Part shown: one piece after another, positions 42,429-52,193 of the stretch
How positions within the stretch are numbered: position 1 is the stretch's first letter
Layout: each line of letters starts with the position of its first letter
Source: Lachnospiraceae bacterium
GTDB lineage: Bacteria; Bacillota; Clostridia; Lachnospirales; Lachnospiraceae
Assembly: GCA_015057615.1 (NCBI GenBank)
Contig: SVEA01000086.1
Coordinates: forward strand, 1-55,566
Reading direction: 5' to 3'
DNA length: 55,566 nt
Notes under the pieces: model-generated
What the model saw: the letters and a program-made list of their open reading frames with translations, nothing else
Databases searched by the model: none
What the model was told of the DNA's origin: nothing
Position numbers and translations under genes: made by a program

Positions 42429-44300
42429 TCATTTTTTCTGCTTATTCTTGCTGACTTTTTTATCCCCGCCTTCCACTTTTATTTCATCAATAAATCTTGA
42501 GTGCTCCATTACTTTATTATACCTTTCCTTCGTGCTTAAAATATACAGACCATTTTTCGCCCGGGTCATGGCAACATAGAACAAGCGCCGTTCCTCTTCG
42601 ATATCCAGAGGAAGTACTGCCTTCTTATGGGGTGTAATTCCTTCATTTGCATCGACAATAAACACTACGCCAAATTCCAGTCCTTTCGAGCTGTGCATTG
42701 TAGCAATGGTGACACTGTCTGTATTTTTCTCCCGGCTTTCTACCGCCTGCCGCTTTAATTCTTCTTTGTATTCCTCCATATAGGAAAACCACTCGGCATA
42801 GGTCTTAAATTCCTTTGCATTCTCCTGGAGTTCATCTAGAATATCCAGCAGCTCATCCATTTTGATTCTGCGCATTTCTGCATATTCCTTAAGATATTCC
42901 TCATAGCCAATCCCTTTTCGAATATAATTAATTGCCGCATAGGGGCTCATATCTGCAAGAAGTGCCAAATCATACTCAAGCTGATCCAGCCGCTCCAGCA
43001 TCCAGTTTTTATCTTCATAATAATCCCGTATGAAATCAAAATTAACCTCGGAAGTATCGAAGCATTCCCTGCTGATATACCGTTTTGGCCGGTTGATAAC
43101 GCGAAGGTAATGACCGCGTTCATTGCTTCCCATCGCGATTTTAATATAGGTAATGAGATCAACTGCGATCCAATGCTCATAAATATTCGGAAGACTATCC
43201 CGCATGCGAAATGGAATATTATATTCCATCAGCTTATGTAGCAGCGCTCCCGATCCCATATTGGTGCGAACCAGGATTGCCATCTCAGAAAAATGAACAC
43301 CCTTCTTATGCAGGGTAAGGATTTCACCAGCTAACATCTGATTTTCTTCCTTCAGGGTCTTAAAATCACGTATCACAATCTCTCTGCCAGTCCCCCGCAC
43401 CGCACTCACATTCTTATTATATCGTTTCTCATTATGGCGGATCAGCCGATTCGCTGTTTCGACAATCTGAGAGGTAGACCGATAATTCTTATCCAGTACA
43501 ATTTTCTTACTCTGCGGATAATCCTCGGGGAATTTCAGCATAATCTCCGGCTTTGCTCCTCGAAAACGATAAATAGATTGGTCATCATCCCCGACAATAA
43601 ACATATTATTCTGTGGGGCTGCCAGCATCCGGATAATATCGTATTGTATCTTATTAATATCCTGAAATTCATCAATCAATATGTATTGAAATTTATTCTG
43701 CCAAAGTTTTAAAATATCCGGACGCTCGGATAATAATTGATAGCAGTATACCAGCATATCATCAAAATCAATCAGCCTTGCATGTCTTAGCCGGCTATTA
43801 TAGGCATCATAAAGCTTACGAAATATCTCATCTGCACAATGAATGGAATAGTAATTGGACAGGTCGATATTGCTGCCCTTTACAAGACTTATTTCAGACA
43901 GCAGATCGGCTGCCAGATCCTTTTCATCCTCATTCTCCAGATGAAGGCGATGCATAATTTCTTTTATGATTCTTACTCTGTCTTCCTCCCTGGCGATATT
44001 CTTTGCGTTAAAGTGGTAAGCATACTTTAGAATCGTAAAAAACACCGCATGAAAGGTTCCGAAGCTCACCCCCGTCCGGTTCTGTCCCATTCGCTTTAGA
44101 AAGCGGTATTTCATTTCCCTTGCCGCTGCTTTGGTAAAGGTGATAACAAGAATTTGATTCTCCGGTACCTGATAATTCTGTATTAAATTTCTAGTGCGCT
44201 CGGTAATAACAAAGGTCTTCCCCGATCCGGGTCCTGCCAGTACCATCATCGGGCCGTCCTTATGCTGCACCGCCTGCTGCTGTGCCTGATTTATCTGCAT
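42429..44300 (-). CDS. UvrD/PcrA-like 3'-5' DNA helicase
   Basis: A superfamily 1A helicase for DNA repair or conflict resolution. The 623-residue product has Walker A LAGPGSGKTFVITER at residues 21-35, motif Ia FTKAAAREMKYRF, the YILIDEFQDINK box, GDDDQSIYRFRGA, DKNYRSTSQI and ATMHSSKGLEFGVVFI. It is shorter than PcrA (about 720), lacking much of the C-terminal region, and ends in a Lys-rich tail. The SD-bearing repeat GAAGAAATGAGG (44308-44319) provides its ribosome site. Its paralogue recD2 lies at 16-18 kb. Confidence 0.92.
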   Translation of the reverse strand: MQINQAQQQAVQHKDGPMMVLAGPGSGKTFVITERTRNLIQNYQVPENQILVITFTKAAAREMKYRFLKRMGQNRTGVSFGTFHAVFFTILKYAYHFNAKNIAREEDRVRIIKEIMHRLHLENEDEKDLAADLLSEISLVKGSNIDLSNYYSIHCADEIFRKLYDAYNSRLRHARLIDFDDMLVYCYQLLSERPDILKLWQNKFQYILIDEFQDINKIQYDIIRMLAAPQNNMFIVGDDDQSIYRFRGAKPEIMLKFPEDYPQSKKIVLDKNYRSTSQIVETANRLIRHNEKRYNKNVSAVRGTGREIVIRDFKTLKEENQMLAGEILTLHKKGVHFSEMAILVRTNMGSGALLHKLMEYNIPFRMRDSLPNIYEHWIAVDLITYIKIAMGSNERGHYLRVINRPKRYISRECFDTSEVNFDFIRDYYEDKNWMLERLDQLEYDLALLADMSPYAAINYIRKGIGYEEYLKEYAEMRRIKMDELLDILDELQENAKEFKTYAEWFSYMEEYKEELKRQAVESREKNTDSVTIATMHSSKGLEFGVVFIVDANEGITPHKKAVLPLDIEEERRLFYVAMTRAKNGLYILSTKERYNKVMEHSRFIDEIKVEGGDKKVSKNKQKK

Positions 44301-44307
44301 TATTTAA

Positions 44308-44320
44308 CCTCATTTCTTCC
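44308..44320 (-). repeat. SD-bearing short repeat S upstream of the UvrD-like gene
   Basis: GGAAGAAATGAGG places GAGG about 8 nt before the ATG. It is a shortened copy without the hairpin part. Confidence 0.5.
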
Positions 44321-44494
44321 TAACAATAACTGGTTCCCAAAAAGGACAGATTCTCACCTGTATCATTCCTCTGAAATAAATTTAGTGGTTTTAGAAAACA
44401 GATATTACAAGAATAGTGTACGGAAATTGCCTAACCCATCAAGCAATTTTGGAATATTCATAAAGGTGTTTTATAAATAAAGAGATGTGATAAT

Positions 44495-44745
44495 TCATTT
44501 ACTCCCAAAGTACTGCATCAAACATCGTGCAAAGCACTACCAAGACATAGTGCAAAGCACTACCAAGACATAGTGCTTGGAATGAAGTACGTAGCGGTAC
44601 ATAAAACCACAAAATACGTGGGTCTAAGTACCAACGACTTCAAACAGTTGCTCATCAAAATACGTTTCCTATTACTTCAGGATTTTCCTTGTTTTGTGGA
44701 AATGGAAGAAGCTGATTGTTAGAAAAGGCTTTTGACACTCCTATC
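44495..44745 (+). mobile_element. MITE-like element family B, copy B3 (left end lost)
   Basis: The right end GGCTTTTGACACTCCTATC (44727-44745) and the body match B1, but the left inverted end is replaced or diverged. A 23-bp unit is duplicated head to tail at 44528-44550 and 44551-44573, enlarging the first hairpin. It contains the best-preserved module M (44584-44641). The left boundary is approximate. Confidence 0.6.
44584..44641 (+). repeat. Covarying hairpin module M inside B3
   Basis: Outer GAAGT/ACTTC, middle GGTAC (44596-44600)/GTACC (44628-44632), inner CCAC (44607-44610)/GTGG (44618-44621). The unpaired strings ACGTAGC, ATAA and CAACG equal those of the element A module, while outer and inner pairs differ. 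Confidence 0.6.
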
Positions 44746-44833
44746 TTTACTGAAACTTCGCATTTAAAAATATGCTCTTGCTTGATGAAATCAGTTTCGA
44801 TGAACATATATACCATGAATACTATACTTTTAT

Positions 44834-44860
44834 CCTAATTTCTGTGCCGTTTTTTGCGCA
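44834..44860 (-). repeat. Orphan copy of short repeat S
   Basis: GCGCAAAAAACGGCACAG followed by AAATTAGG resembles the SD-bearing repeat but precedes no gene; the next minus-strand start is 534 nt away. The rest of 44750-45004 shows nothing recognisable. Confidence 0.4.
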
Positions 44861-45004
44861 TAATGGGGCTTAAGCTAACTGCTGATTCTATCAGGCAATA
44901 AGCACCCTAATTAACTGCGAAGTTTCATTTACCTTATATTCAATCTTAAAACATTCATATCTTTTATGAATTCATGTACTAATTCAACATGGCGCGTAAA
45001 TCTA

Positions 45005-46480
45005 TCAGCTCAGCTTATCGATTGCAATACGGATACGGCGTAAGCTTTCTTTTTTACCAATAATATTCATGATTTCATAAGCACCGCCCGGAGTCGATTG
45101 CTTGCCGGATACCGCAGTTCTTACTGGCCACAGTCCCTGTCCGTTTTTAATACCCTTTTCCTTAATGTAGGACATAATTAGGTTCTCGATACTGGCTTCC
45201 GAATAGTCCTCAAGAGCTTCAAACTCCGGCAGCAGATCTTTTAAGACAGCCAGAGAGCTTTCCGACGTTGTCTTCATCTTCTTATGCGTATACATAGCGA
45301 TATCATAATCCGGAAGCTCTTCGAAAAAGTCTATCTTCTCTTTGATATCGAGGAAAGTCTCTATTCTGGATTGAATAAGTCCTGCTATCTTTCTTAGATC
45401 CAAATCCTTTGTTATTACTTCTTTCATATAAGGAAGTGCAAGATGATAGAATTCCTCATCCTCCATCATCTTAATATATTCCCCATTCATCCAGCGCAGC
45501 TTCTTCATATCAAATACTGCCGGGGATTTATTAATGTGATGATAATCAAATGCCGCAATCAATTCCTCCAGAGACATGATCTCCCGATTGTCCGGCGCAC
45601 TCCATCCAAGTAATGCGACATAATTTACAATAGCCTCAGAAACAAAGCCCTGCGCAAGTAAATCCTCAAAGGAGGAATGGCCGCTTCGTTTACTTAGCTT
45701 TTTATGCTCTTCATTCGTGATCAGAGGAAGATGAATATAAATTGGTTCTTCCCATCCAAAGGCATCATATAATCTTGTATATTTCGGAGTAGAGGATAGA
45801 TATTCATTTCCCCGGACTACATGCGTGATCTTCATTAGGTGGTCATCAACAACATTCGCGAAATTATACGTAGGATAACCGTCGGATTTAATAAGAATCA
45901 TATCATCCAACTCTTCATTATCCACCGTAATATCTCCAAATATAACATCATGGAAGGTAGTCGTACCCTCCGTTGGTATATTCTGACGAATAACATAAGG
46001 AACGCCTGCTGCAAGTTTTTCTTCGATCTCTTCCTTGCTCAAATGAAGACAGTGCTTGTCATACTTGGTAATCTCTTTTGCCTCACCATCCTCCTCCTCA
46101 ACGGAGCTGCCTACTTTTGTTTTAAGGCTTTCTAAACGTTCCTTATCGCAAAAGCAATAATATGCGTCACCTTTTTCAATCAATTTCTTCGCATATTCCA
46201 GATAAATTCCCTGTGCCTGACGCTCGCTTTGAATATAGGGGCCATAACCGGCATCCTTGTCCGGTCCTTCATCATGAATCAATCCGGTCCCCTGCATGGT
46301 ACGGTATATAATTTCAAGGGCGCCTTCTACAAAACGTTCCTGGTCCGTATCTTCTATTCTTAAAATAAAGGTTCCGCCTTCATGCTTCGCTATCAAATAT
46401 TCATATAAAGCGGTTCTTAAATTTCCTACATGCATTCTTCCCGTTGGACTCGGTGCAAATCTCGTTCTTACCTCACTCAT
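45005..46480 (-). CDS. gltX: Glutamyl-tRNA synthetase
   Basis: Charges tRNA-Glu, and tRNA-Gln for transamidation in organisms of this type. From the chosen ATG it has 491 residues. The HIGH-like motif is [19 protein letters not shown] at residues 6-24 and the KMSKS-like motif is KLSKRSG near residue 240. [26 protein letters not shown] and the C-terminal anticodon-binding helices follow. Nineteen upstream in-frame residues are rejected because AGAGGAAGAGGG sits just before the internal ATG. No T-box or other leader signal was seen upstream. Confidence 0.96.
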   Translation of the reverse strand: MSEVRTRFAPSPTGRMHVGNLRTALYEYLIAKHEGGTFILRIEDTDQERFVEGALEIIYRTMQGTGLIHDEGPDKDAGYGPYIQSERQAQGIYLEYAKKLIEKGDAYYCFCDKERLESLKTKVGSSVEEEDGEAKEITKYDKHCLHLSKEEIEEKLAAGVPYVIRQNIPTEGTTTFHDVIFGDITVDNEELDDMILIKSDGYPTYNFANVVDDHLMKITHVVRGNEYLSSTPKYTRLYDAFGWEEPIYIHLPLITNEEHKKLSKRSGHSSFEDLLAQGFVSEAIVNYVALLGWSAPDNREIMSLEELIAAFDYHHINKSPAVFDMKKLRWMNGEYIKMMEDEEFYHLALPYMKEVITKDLDLRKIAGLIQSRIETFLDIKEKIDFFEELPDYDIAMYTHKKMKTTSESSLAVLKDLLPEFEALEDYSEASIENLIMSYIKEKGIKNGQGLWPVRTAVSGKQSTPGGAYEIMNIIGKKESLRRIRIAIDKLS

Positions 46481-46664
46481 GTTCCCTCTTCCTCTCATAC
46501 CTGTCGTCAAATTAAACAAGAGGAATCGGCACTCCAATTCCCTTGTTATAAAAAATTTTATTAATTACTTCTTACTTTATTTATGATTAATAATAAATTT
46601 ATTGTTTCCTACAAAGTTATATACAAGCAAAACGAATCGGTAATCCGTCGCTTGTCATGAAGCA

Positions 46665-47120
46665 CTAGTACATACTACGAATCTTGTTTAAATCAAATGT
46701 TCCTGTCATCATTTCCTGGAAAATCGGATTACGAATCATGCTCGTAATAACAAATACCGCTACAATTAAATAAACGAGCAGAAAGATCAACGTTGCTCTC
46801 GACCAGTTTTTCTTACTAACCGGCGTATTGTTTGCAAATGCCCAGACAAATAGCATTACCAGTGGTATTACCCATCCGATGAATGGAATAAACAACGGTA
46901 AAAATAAAATCGCATACATACCTAGCCATTGCAGAAATGAAATAGGTCTCTCCGTTGCTTCCTGCTGCGATGCAGCTTTCTCCCTTGGTTGTCCCGCCCT
47001 TTGTTCCTTTATAACTGTAGGTCCCAGCATATCTATATTTTCACGGAAGGAGCTTCCACAATATTCACAGAAATTCGCTTCTTCATTCTGTGTCTGCCTC
47101 CCACATGTATTACAAATCAT
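46665..47120 (-). CDS. Zinc-ribbon membrane protein of unknown role
   Basis: The 151-residue product starts MICNTCGRQTQNEEANFCEYCG, a zinc ribbon with CxxC...CxxC. A polar linker follows, then two hydrophobic segments (WLGMYAILFLPLFIPFIGWVIPLVMLFVWAF near 70-100 and ATLIFLLVYLIVAVFVITSMI near 110-130). AAGAGGTG precedes this ATG; an upstream codon 42 bases away was rejected. Such proteins are common in Clostridia and have no assigned function. No operon partner is evident. Confidence 0.75.
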   Translation of the reverse strand: MICNTCGRQTQNEEANFCEYCGSSFRENIDMLGPTVIKEQRAGQPREKAASQQEATERPISFLQWLGMYAILFLPLFIPFIGWVIPLVMLFVWAFANNTPVSKKNWSRATLIFLLVYLIVAVFVITSMIRNPIFQEMMTGTFDLNKIRSMY

Positions 47121-47202
47121 TTGATTCACCTCTTTTGCATTTGTTTTTACATTATACCACACCTTAATTAAAAATCAAAGGTAACTAAATTGAATTATGT
47201 TA

Positions 47203-47331
47203 ATTGAAGTGTCAAAAGCCGATTTATAAAACTAACGTCATCAATTTGCACCATTTATGTATTGATAAGTAATAGATAACATATTTCATTCATGAAGACT
47301 ATTTGTTATGAAGGATTTTGATACTCCTATC
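47203..47331 (+). mobile_element. MITE-like element family B, copy B4 (internally deleted)
   Basis: Both ends are present, GAAGTGTCAAAAGCC (47206-47220) and GGATTTTGATACTCC (47312-47326), and the left arm TTTATGTATTGATAAGTAA matches B1, but the hairpins and module M are missing. It is a simple deletion derivative of the family. Confidence 0.6.
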
Positions 47332-47348
47332 AGCTGTTGAATAAAAGT

Positions 47349-47401
47349 GAAAAAAGGAATAATGCAGTGAATATTTTAATTTCCTGCATTATTCCTTTTT
47401 T
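47349..47401. terminator. Bidirectional intrinsic terminator
   Basis: GGAATAATGCAG (47356-47367) and CTGCATTATTCC (47384-47395) form a perfect 12-bp stem flanked by A6 and T6. It ends the ABC cluster on the minus strand. Confidence 0.85.
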
Positions 47402-47470
47402 CTACGCTTTCAAAACCCCAAACTAAAATAGGAGCGTATATATGTTCCGGTTGGCTAAGACCAATACTTC

Positions 47471-48799
47471 TTAACCCTCCGTCTTCATTGCCTCAATTGC
47501 ACTGATCTTCGTGGCTCTTCTTGCCGGAAAGTATCCGGACAGAAGACCAACTGAAACGGAAACACATAGCGCAAGAATTGGCAAATGAATTGGTATGATG
47601 GAAAATGAGGTATTCCCCGTATCATACATCCAGTTTCCTGACATCAGTGCTCCAAACAGCGGCTGACCGAACTTATTAATCAGCCAGGAGGCAACATAAC
47701 CGAGAATAATTCCGATAATCCCACCAAGCAAGCCGATTAAAGCAGCTTCAAAAAGAAATAATTTACGGATATCCTTAATTACACAGCCTAATACTTTCAT
47801 AATACCGATTTCTTTTGTCCGCTCATAAATTGACATAACCATGGTGTTCGCGATACTGATTGCAGAAACCACCATTGCTACGGCTCCTAAGGCGCCAAGC
47901 ACCATCTGCAGGGTTTCGGAGGCTTGCTGCAGCGGCTGCAGAAACTGCATATCACTATAGGACTGAAAACCCAACTTTTTAATTTCATCCTGTACCCCGA
48001 TTACATTATCGATATTATCTACATTAAGCTTGATCTGCTGATATTGATCCAGCGACTTTATCGCTTTCTTACGATCCTCCACTTTTAATGTATTGCAATA
48101 TTTTAAGTATATCTTCTTAAAATATTCCATATCCATATAGGTATTATAGTCAAATTCTCCGTTGGTCTGCTCCATTTTAGCGATATTCTTTAACGGCAGA
48201 GTAAATTCTTTTTTCTTGTCATTGGTAGGGTAGCCTTGAAATTTAAGTGTCAGCTTATCCCTTTGTAAATCAATTTCTTTCGTATTACGGCCTCTGGAAG
48301 CAGTATCCCAAAATTCATCCGGCGTATTAGCTCCGAAAATGATCGTGGATGGATCTTCCGGTGTGGGATACTCTCCCATAGTCAATCCCGGAAATTCAAA
48401 GTCATCAAAGCTATCCATATCCATCGCTGTAATATAGGTCCAGCCCTGATACCTGCCAGATATTAACGCAGCATCCATTTGGACTACCGGAGTTACCGCC
48501 CTTACATGCTCGATCTGCTTGATCTGTTCCACTAGGTGGTTATCTAGCTTCTGCTGCTTACTATCGACATAATCTCCATTGTCATCGTAAATCGCTCCAT
48601 AGGTACTGACAGTTATCGTAGTAAGACCACCCTGCTCCATTACCTGGGTCTTAAAGTTATTCTCCATCCCATAGCCGATTGAACGCATAATAATGATGGA
48701 TAGAGACCCAATCACAACGCCGAGTATCGTAAGGATTGTTCTGGCTTTGCGGCGGGAAAGACTTTTCAGACCCATGATTAAAATGTCACTAATCTTCAT
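47471..48799 (-). CDS. MacB-type ABC transporter permease
   Basis: The membrane subunit of a LolD/MacAB-like transporter. From the chosen ATG it has 442 residues. One N-terminal TM (RTILTILGVVIGSLSIIIM) is followed by a large external domain of about 250 residues, then three C-terminal TM segments of the FtsX/MacB fold (VLGALGAVAMVVSAISIANTM; LFLFEAALIGLLGGIIGIILGYV; IHLPILALCVSVSVGLLSGYFPARRATKISAIEAM). The ATG overlaps the small TM protein gene by 11 nt, so the two are translationally coupled. Mechanotransmission proteins of this fold act on envelope substrates rather than transport through a channel. Confidence 0.88.
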   Translation of the reverse strand: MKISDILIMGLKSLSRRKARTILTILGVVIGSLSIIIMRSIGYGMENNFKTQVMEQGGLTTITVSTYGAIYDDNGDYVDSKQQKLDNHLVEQIKQIEHVRAVTPVVQMDAALISGRYQGWTYITAMDMDSFDDFEFPGLTMGEYPTPEDPSTIIFGANTPDEFWDTASRGRNTKEIDLQRDKLTLKFQGYPTNDKKKEFTLPLKNIAKMEQTNGEFDYNTYMDMEYFKKIYLKYCNTLKVEDRKKAIKSLDQYQQIKLNVDNIDNVIGVQDEIKKLGFQSYSDMQFLQPLQQASETLQMVLGALGAVAMVVSAISIANTMVMSIYERTKEIGIMKVLGCVIKDIRKLFLFEAALIGLLGGIIGIILGYVASWLINKFGQPLFGALMSGNWMYDTGNTSFSIIPIHLPILALCVSVSVGLLSGYFPARRATKISAIEAMKTEG

Positions 48800-49067
48800 A
48801 AAGATCAATTCCTTTTTTTATTTTTCTGCTTGCCAGAAGTGCTCCTAAGGCTACGCTTACAATTAGAACCGCACCAGATATGCCGATCACAAATGGCCAT
48901 GAGGAAAGCTTGGGATCCTTCACTTCTGCCATACCGGTTTCCATACCGGGCTCTCCATTCATTTCCTCCCCGTCAAGAAACTCCTCGCCTCCCACGCTTC
49001 CGGATTCCACCTCCGAAGTTACTGCACTTGCCAATTCTAGAATTTTTTCTTCATTCACTATATTCAT
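48789..49067 (-). CDS. Small single-pass membrane protein in ABC cluster
   Basis: No family recognised. The 92-residue product has an acidic/Gly/Met-rich N-terminal half (residues 10-55), one TM (SWPFVIGISGAVLIVSVALGALL, about 56-78) and a short basic tail (ASRKIKKG). It lies between the CARDB-like gene and the permease and overlaps the latter, so it probably joins or regulates the complex. It could be a linker or adaptor subunit. This is inferred from position only. Confidence 0.65.
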   Translation of the reverse strand: MNIVNEEKILELASAVTSEVESGSVGGEEFLDGEEMNGEPGMETGMAEVKDPKLSSWPFVIGISGAVLIVSVALGALLASRKIKKGIDLYED

Positions 49068-49100
49068 GCTGTTCCTCCATTCTTATTACAGCGAACCAAA

Positions 49101-51233
49101 TTAACTATTTTTATATTCTTCCATTTCTTTTTTACGAAGCTTCCCTTTATAGATACTGATAATAATCTTTCTGGTAACCGGTACAAATATTACAAAGATT
49201 GCGACCTGTATAATTACAAACAGCCACAAGGGCACGATCATTTTCTTCGTTTCCGGAGCCATCGGATTAAATACATCTTCCGCACCGGGATCTATCATAT
49301 CAGGGCCCCATTCCTGTTCTCCCTGGACCATGGATTCAAATTCTTTTTCAAATTCAATCTCTTCCCCATTACTATCCTCGTACGTAATTTTCACAACACC
49401 CTTTGCCGTTCCTTCTACATTCGGAATAACATCGAACTCTGCAAAGGACGAACTTCCTGCCTCCACATTACCGATAAATTGCCGATCGCCTTCCGCCTTC
49501 TTGAAATCTCCTTCTATTTGGGCGATTACGTTATTCAATGGAGATTTTCCCATGTTATAAAATTCAAAGGATAACGTTGCAGGATTTCCTACGATTACGT
49601 TGCCATCCCAGGAATATACACTTACATAGTCTATCGCCGGTCTTGAATTCTCAACTGCCTGCAGGCTGAGCTCAATTTCAGTTTTTTCGCCAACCTCACC
49701 GGTTGCAGGGTTTTCTTTAATCCCATCGTATTCATATTCTACAGTCAATTTAATCGGGTATGCTTTCGTCATGGTATCTGCCTTTACCTTCATTTCTAAG
49801 GTGTTCTGTACGGTCTCACCCGCCCCGATCCGATTGATAAAGAAGCTGTTGCTGCCCTGGGTAGGAGTAAATATAGCATCCGCCTGGGAAACAGTTACAG
49901 TAATATTCTTTGCTGCTACGGAGCTATGCGTATTTCGCAGATCAAAGGTAAAATTAAAGGTAGAGCCTGCACGAAGTTCAGAGACATCTGTGGTATATTT
50001 GCTAACAATCAGCTTTGGTCTGCTTATTCCCTGCTCTTCCTCTTCATCCTCTTTAATAACATCCGGATATACGGCAGCCTTTGTACTATATTCCTTTCCT
50101 GCCTCATCGGTATAGCTGATGATAAGGTTCAACGTTTTCAAACCTTTGGTAGCCTGTTTTGATACTGTTAACGGGATCTTCGCCTGACGATTGTTGTCCG
50201 CTTTGATGCTTCCCACCCAGATATCCTCGGTGTAATAATCTTTTACCAAGCCTTCCGGACCCAACCCGGTACTGGTTTCATCCAGTTTGATCTTAATATC
50301 CTTTGCCTCGGTCCTTCCGTAATTTGCGATTGTCGCAAGCAAAGTAATCTTCTTCCCCGGTTCTACGCTTCCTTTGAAAGTTATATCATCCACCGCCAAA
50401 TCCGGTGCATTATCTTTCTTTTTCAAATCAATAAAGATGTCATGGGTATTGGATCCCTGCTCTCCATCCATATTCTTAAATTCAACCTTTAATGTTACGG
50501 TTTTTAAGCCTTCTGTAGCGGTAGACAGAATCTTAATCGGTAAGGATATAAACTGATCCTTTCCCGCAGCCAGATCTCCAATCTTAACCTTGGAAGTCTC
50601 ATATAAAGGTGTGATATTGGTTTCACCAAAATCAACGCTGAGATATGTATTTAAAGCGGAAACCTCGCCATCATTGCGAATTCGAAACAGCATAAGGGTT
50701 TCTTCACCAACCATTGTATTTCTTACGCTGACATCGCTTAGAGAGATCTGTGCCGGGGATAATTCCCTTACAATGGAGAAATCCAATTCCAGGATTCTAT
50801 CATAAGATTCCCCACTGTTTTGATTAATGGCGGAAACCTTTATGGTAACCGGATAGTTTCCTATCTTCGCCGTTTCCTTTACTGCCAAATCAAATTCCAC
50901 ATAGGTTGTTCCATAATTGGATACACCATAGCAGGGAGTTCCGTCTCCTTTTTCCGAAATGATCACATTCGTAGCAGTAAATGGCGCTTCACCTACATTT
51001 ACCGTAACATAAGCGCTGTTCATATACGCATTCACTGCCTTGATCGGCACCCGCATATGCTTTGTTTTTCCCGGTGCTAAAACCAGTTCATCTTTTTCTA
51101 ACATATCATTAATGATGATTGCATCGGCCGCACCTTCTTCTGCCTTTACGGTTTCACTCCGATAAATCAGGCCGGAAAAAGATAGTAAAACTGCCAGTAG
51201 GATTACCAGCATTTTGTTTGACTTGATTTTCAT
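49101..51233 (-). CDS. Large CARDB-like repeat surface protein with C-terminal membrane anchor
   Basis: The 710-residue product has a signal peptide (LVILLAVLLSFSGLIYR; residues 1-32), at least four successive beta-sandwich repeats of the CARDB/NEW3 type (recurring phrases such as VEPGKKITLLATIANYGRTEAKDIKI and RAGSTFNFTFDLRNTHSSVAAKNITV), a final repeat near 570-640, one TM (KMIVPLWLFVIIQVAIFVIFV, near 670-690) and a basic tail. Such domains bind cell-surface partners or act as extracellular scaffolds. It is flanked by the ATPase and the permease of a MacB-like system, suggesting that it is the external partner. The ligand is unknown. Confidence 0.8.
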   Translation of the reverse strand: MKIKSNKMLVILLAVLLSFSGLIYRSETVKAEEGAADAIIINDMLEKDELVLAPGKTKHMRVPIKAVNAYMNSAYVTVNVGEAPFTATNVIISEKGDGTPCYGVSNYGTTYVEFDLAVKETAKIGNYPVTIKVSAINQNSGESYDRILELDFSIVRELSPAQISLSDVSVRNTMVGEETLMLFRIRNDGEVSALNTYLSVDFGETNITPLYETSKVKIGDLAAGKDQFISLPIKILSTATEGLKTVTLKVEFKNMDGEQGSNTHDIFIDLKKKDNAPDLAVDDITFKGSVEPGKKITLLATIANYGRTEAKDIKIKLDETSTGLGPEGLVKDYYTEDIWVGSIKADNNRQAKIPLTVSKQATKGLKTLNLIISYTDEAGKEYSTKAAVYPDVIKEDEEEEQGISRPKLIVSKYTTDVSELRAGSTFNFTFDLRNTHSSVAAKNITVTVSQADAIFTPTQGSNSFFINRIGAGETVQNTLEMKVKADTMTKAYPIKLTVEYEYDGIKENPATGEVGEKTEIELSLQAVENSRPAIDYVSVYSWDGNVIVGNPATLSFEFYNMGKSPLNNVIAQIEGDFKKAEGDRQFIGNVEAGSSSFAEFDVIPNVEGTAKGVVKITYEDSNGEEIEFEKEFESMVQGEQEWGPDMIDPGAEDVFNPMAPETKKMIVPLWLFVIIQVAIFVIFVPVTRKIIISIYKGKLRKKEMEEYKNS

Positions 51234-51290
51234 ATAAAATTCCCCCGTCTTCCTGTTTTTATTTTCTTTTTATTTTATTTGTATTGTTTT

Positions 51291-52091
51291 TTAACCGGTT
51301 ACCGGTTGTTCCTTTAAAATTGCTGTGACCTGCTCTTCCTCCGCCGAGTGATCCGATGCATTATCCTCTAACGGCATTTCGCCTGGTCTTTCCTTTTTAA
51401 TTTCAATTCTTTCAACCTTACCATCGAATATATGTATAATCTTATCCGCATACTCTGCCAGTCTTCGATCATGGGTTACCATAACAATTGTTTGATGGTT
51501 CTTTCTCGCCATATCCTGAATAAGGTCCATTACTTCCTTCGAGGTCTTTGAATCCAAGTTACCTGTGGGCTCATCGGCAAATACAATTTCAGGATTTCCT
51601 ACGAATGCTCTGGCGATTCCAACCCTCTGCTGCTGGCCACCGCTCATTTCCTTTGGCTTATGCTTGACTCTGGCTCCTAACCCAACCTTAACCAGCATAT
51701 CCCTCGCCATCTTTTTCCTTGATTTCGGTTTCATATGCTTAAAGACAAGAGGCAATTCTACGTTTTCTAAGGCCGTCATAGAATTCAATAAATTGTAAGA
51801 CTGGAAAACGAATCCCAAATTATTCTGGCGGAATTTAGCCAGATTTTTCTCGTTCATTTTCTTTATGCTCTTTCCTTTAATCATAATCTGCCCTGAAGTA
51901 AGCTTCTCAATCCCCGCCATCAGATTCAACAAAGTAGATTTACCGGAACCGGAAGCACCATATAAACAACAGAATTCTCCCCTCTGAATCGTAAAGCTGA
52001 CATCATTAACAGCACAGATTCTTTCCGTTCCCATTCTGTAGATTTTCTTGGCATTTTTTACTTCAATAATGGTTTCTGCTTTATCGTTCAT
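51291..52091 (-). CDS. LolD/MacB-type ABC ATP-binding protein
   Basis: ATPase of the cluster. From the chosen ATG the product has 266 residues. Walker A is GASGSGKSTLLNLM, the Q-loop is FQSYNLLNSMTALENVELPL, the signature MSGGQQQRVGIARAF, Walker B IVFADEPTGNLDSKT and the switch His MVTHDRRLAEYADKI. This motif set is the MacB/LolD/FtsE class that drives FtsX-type permeases. It has a C-terminal acidic extension. AGGAAGG lies before this ATG. It is the first gene of the run ATPase - CARDB-like - small TM - permease. Confidence 0.92.
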   Translation of the reverse strand: MNDKAETIIEVKNAKKIYRMGTERICAVNDVSFTIQRGEFCCLYGASGSGKSTLLNLMAGIEKLTSGQIMIKGKSIKKMNEKNLAKFRQNNLGFVFQSYNLLNSMTALENVELPLVFKHMKPKSRKKMARDMLVKVGLGARVKHKPKEMSGGQQQRVGIARAFVGNPEIVFADEPTGNLDSKTSKEVMDLIQDMARKNHQTIVMVTHDRRLAEYADKIIHIFDGKVERIEIKKERPGEMPLEDNASDHSAEEEQVTAILKEQPVTG

Positions 52092-52193
52092 ATTCACACC
52101 TTCCTGTTCGACACCAAAACAGTATCTTATCATTATAATGCTACACTAAAAATCTTAAAGAAAGTCTAATAATTTCTTACATTTATCTTACAA

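Noticed and set aside
42429-44300. AddA/RecB or Rep annotation for the UvrD-like gene
   Set aside because: There is no nuclease domain and no addB neighbour, and the length and motifs fit a shortened UvrD/PcrA helicase.
47432-47445. GGTTGGCTAAGA shared with element D1
   Set aside because: Only 12 bases match and no inverted ends or arms are present, so it may be chance or a tiny remnant.
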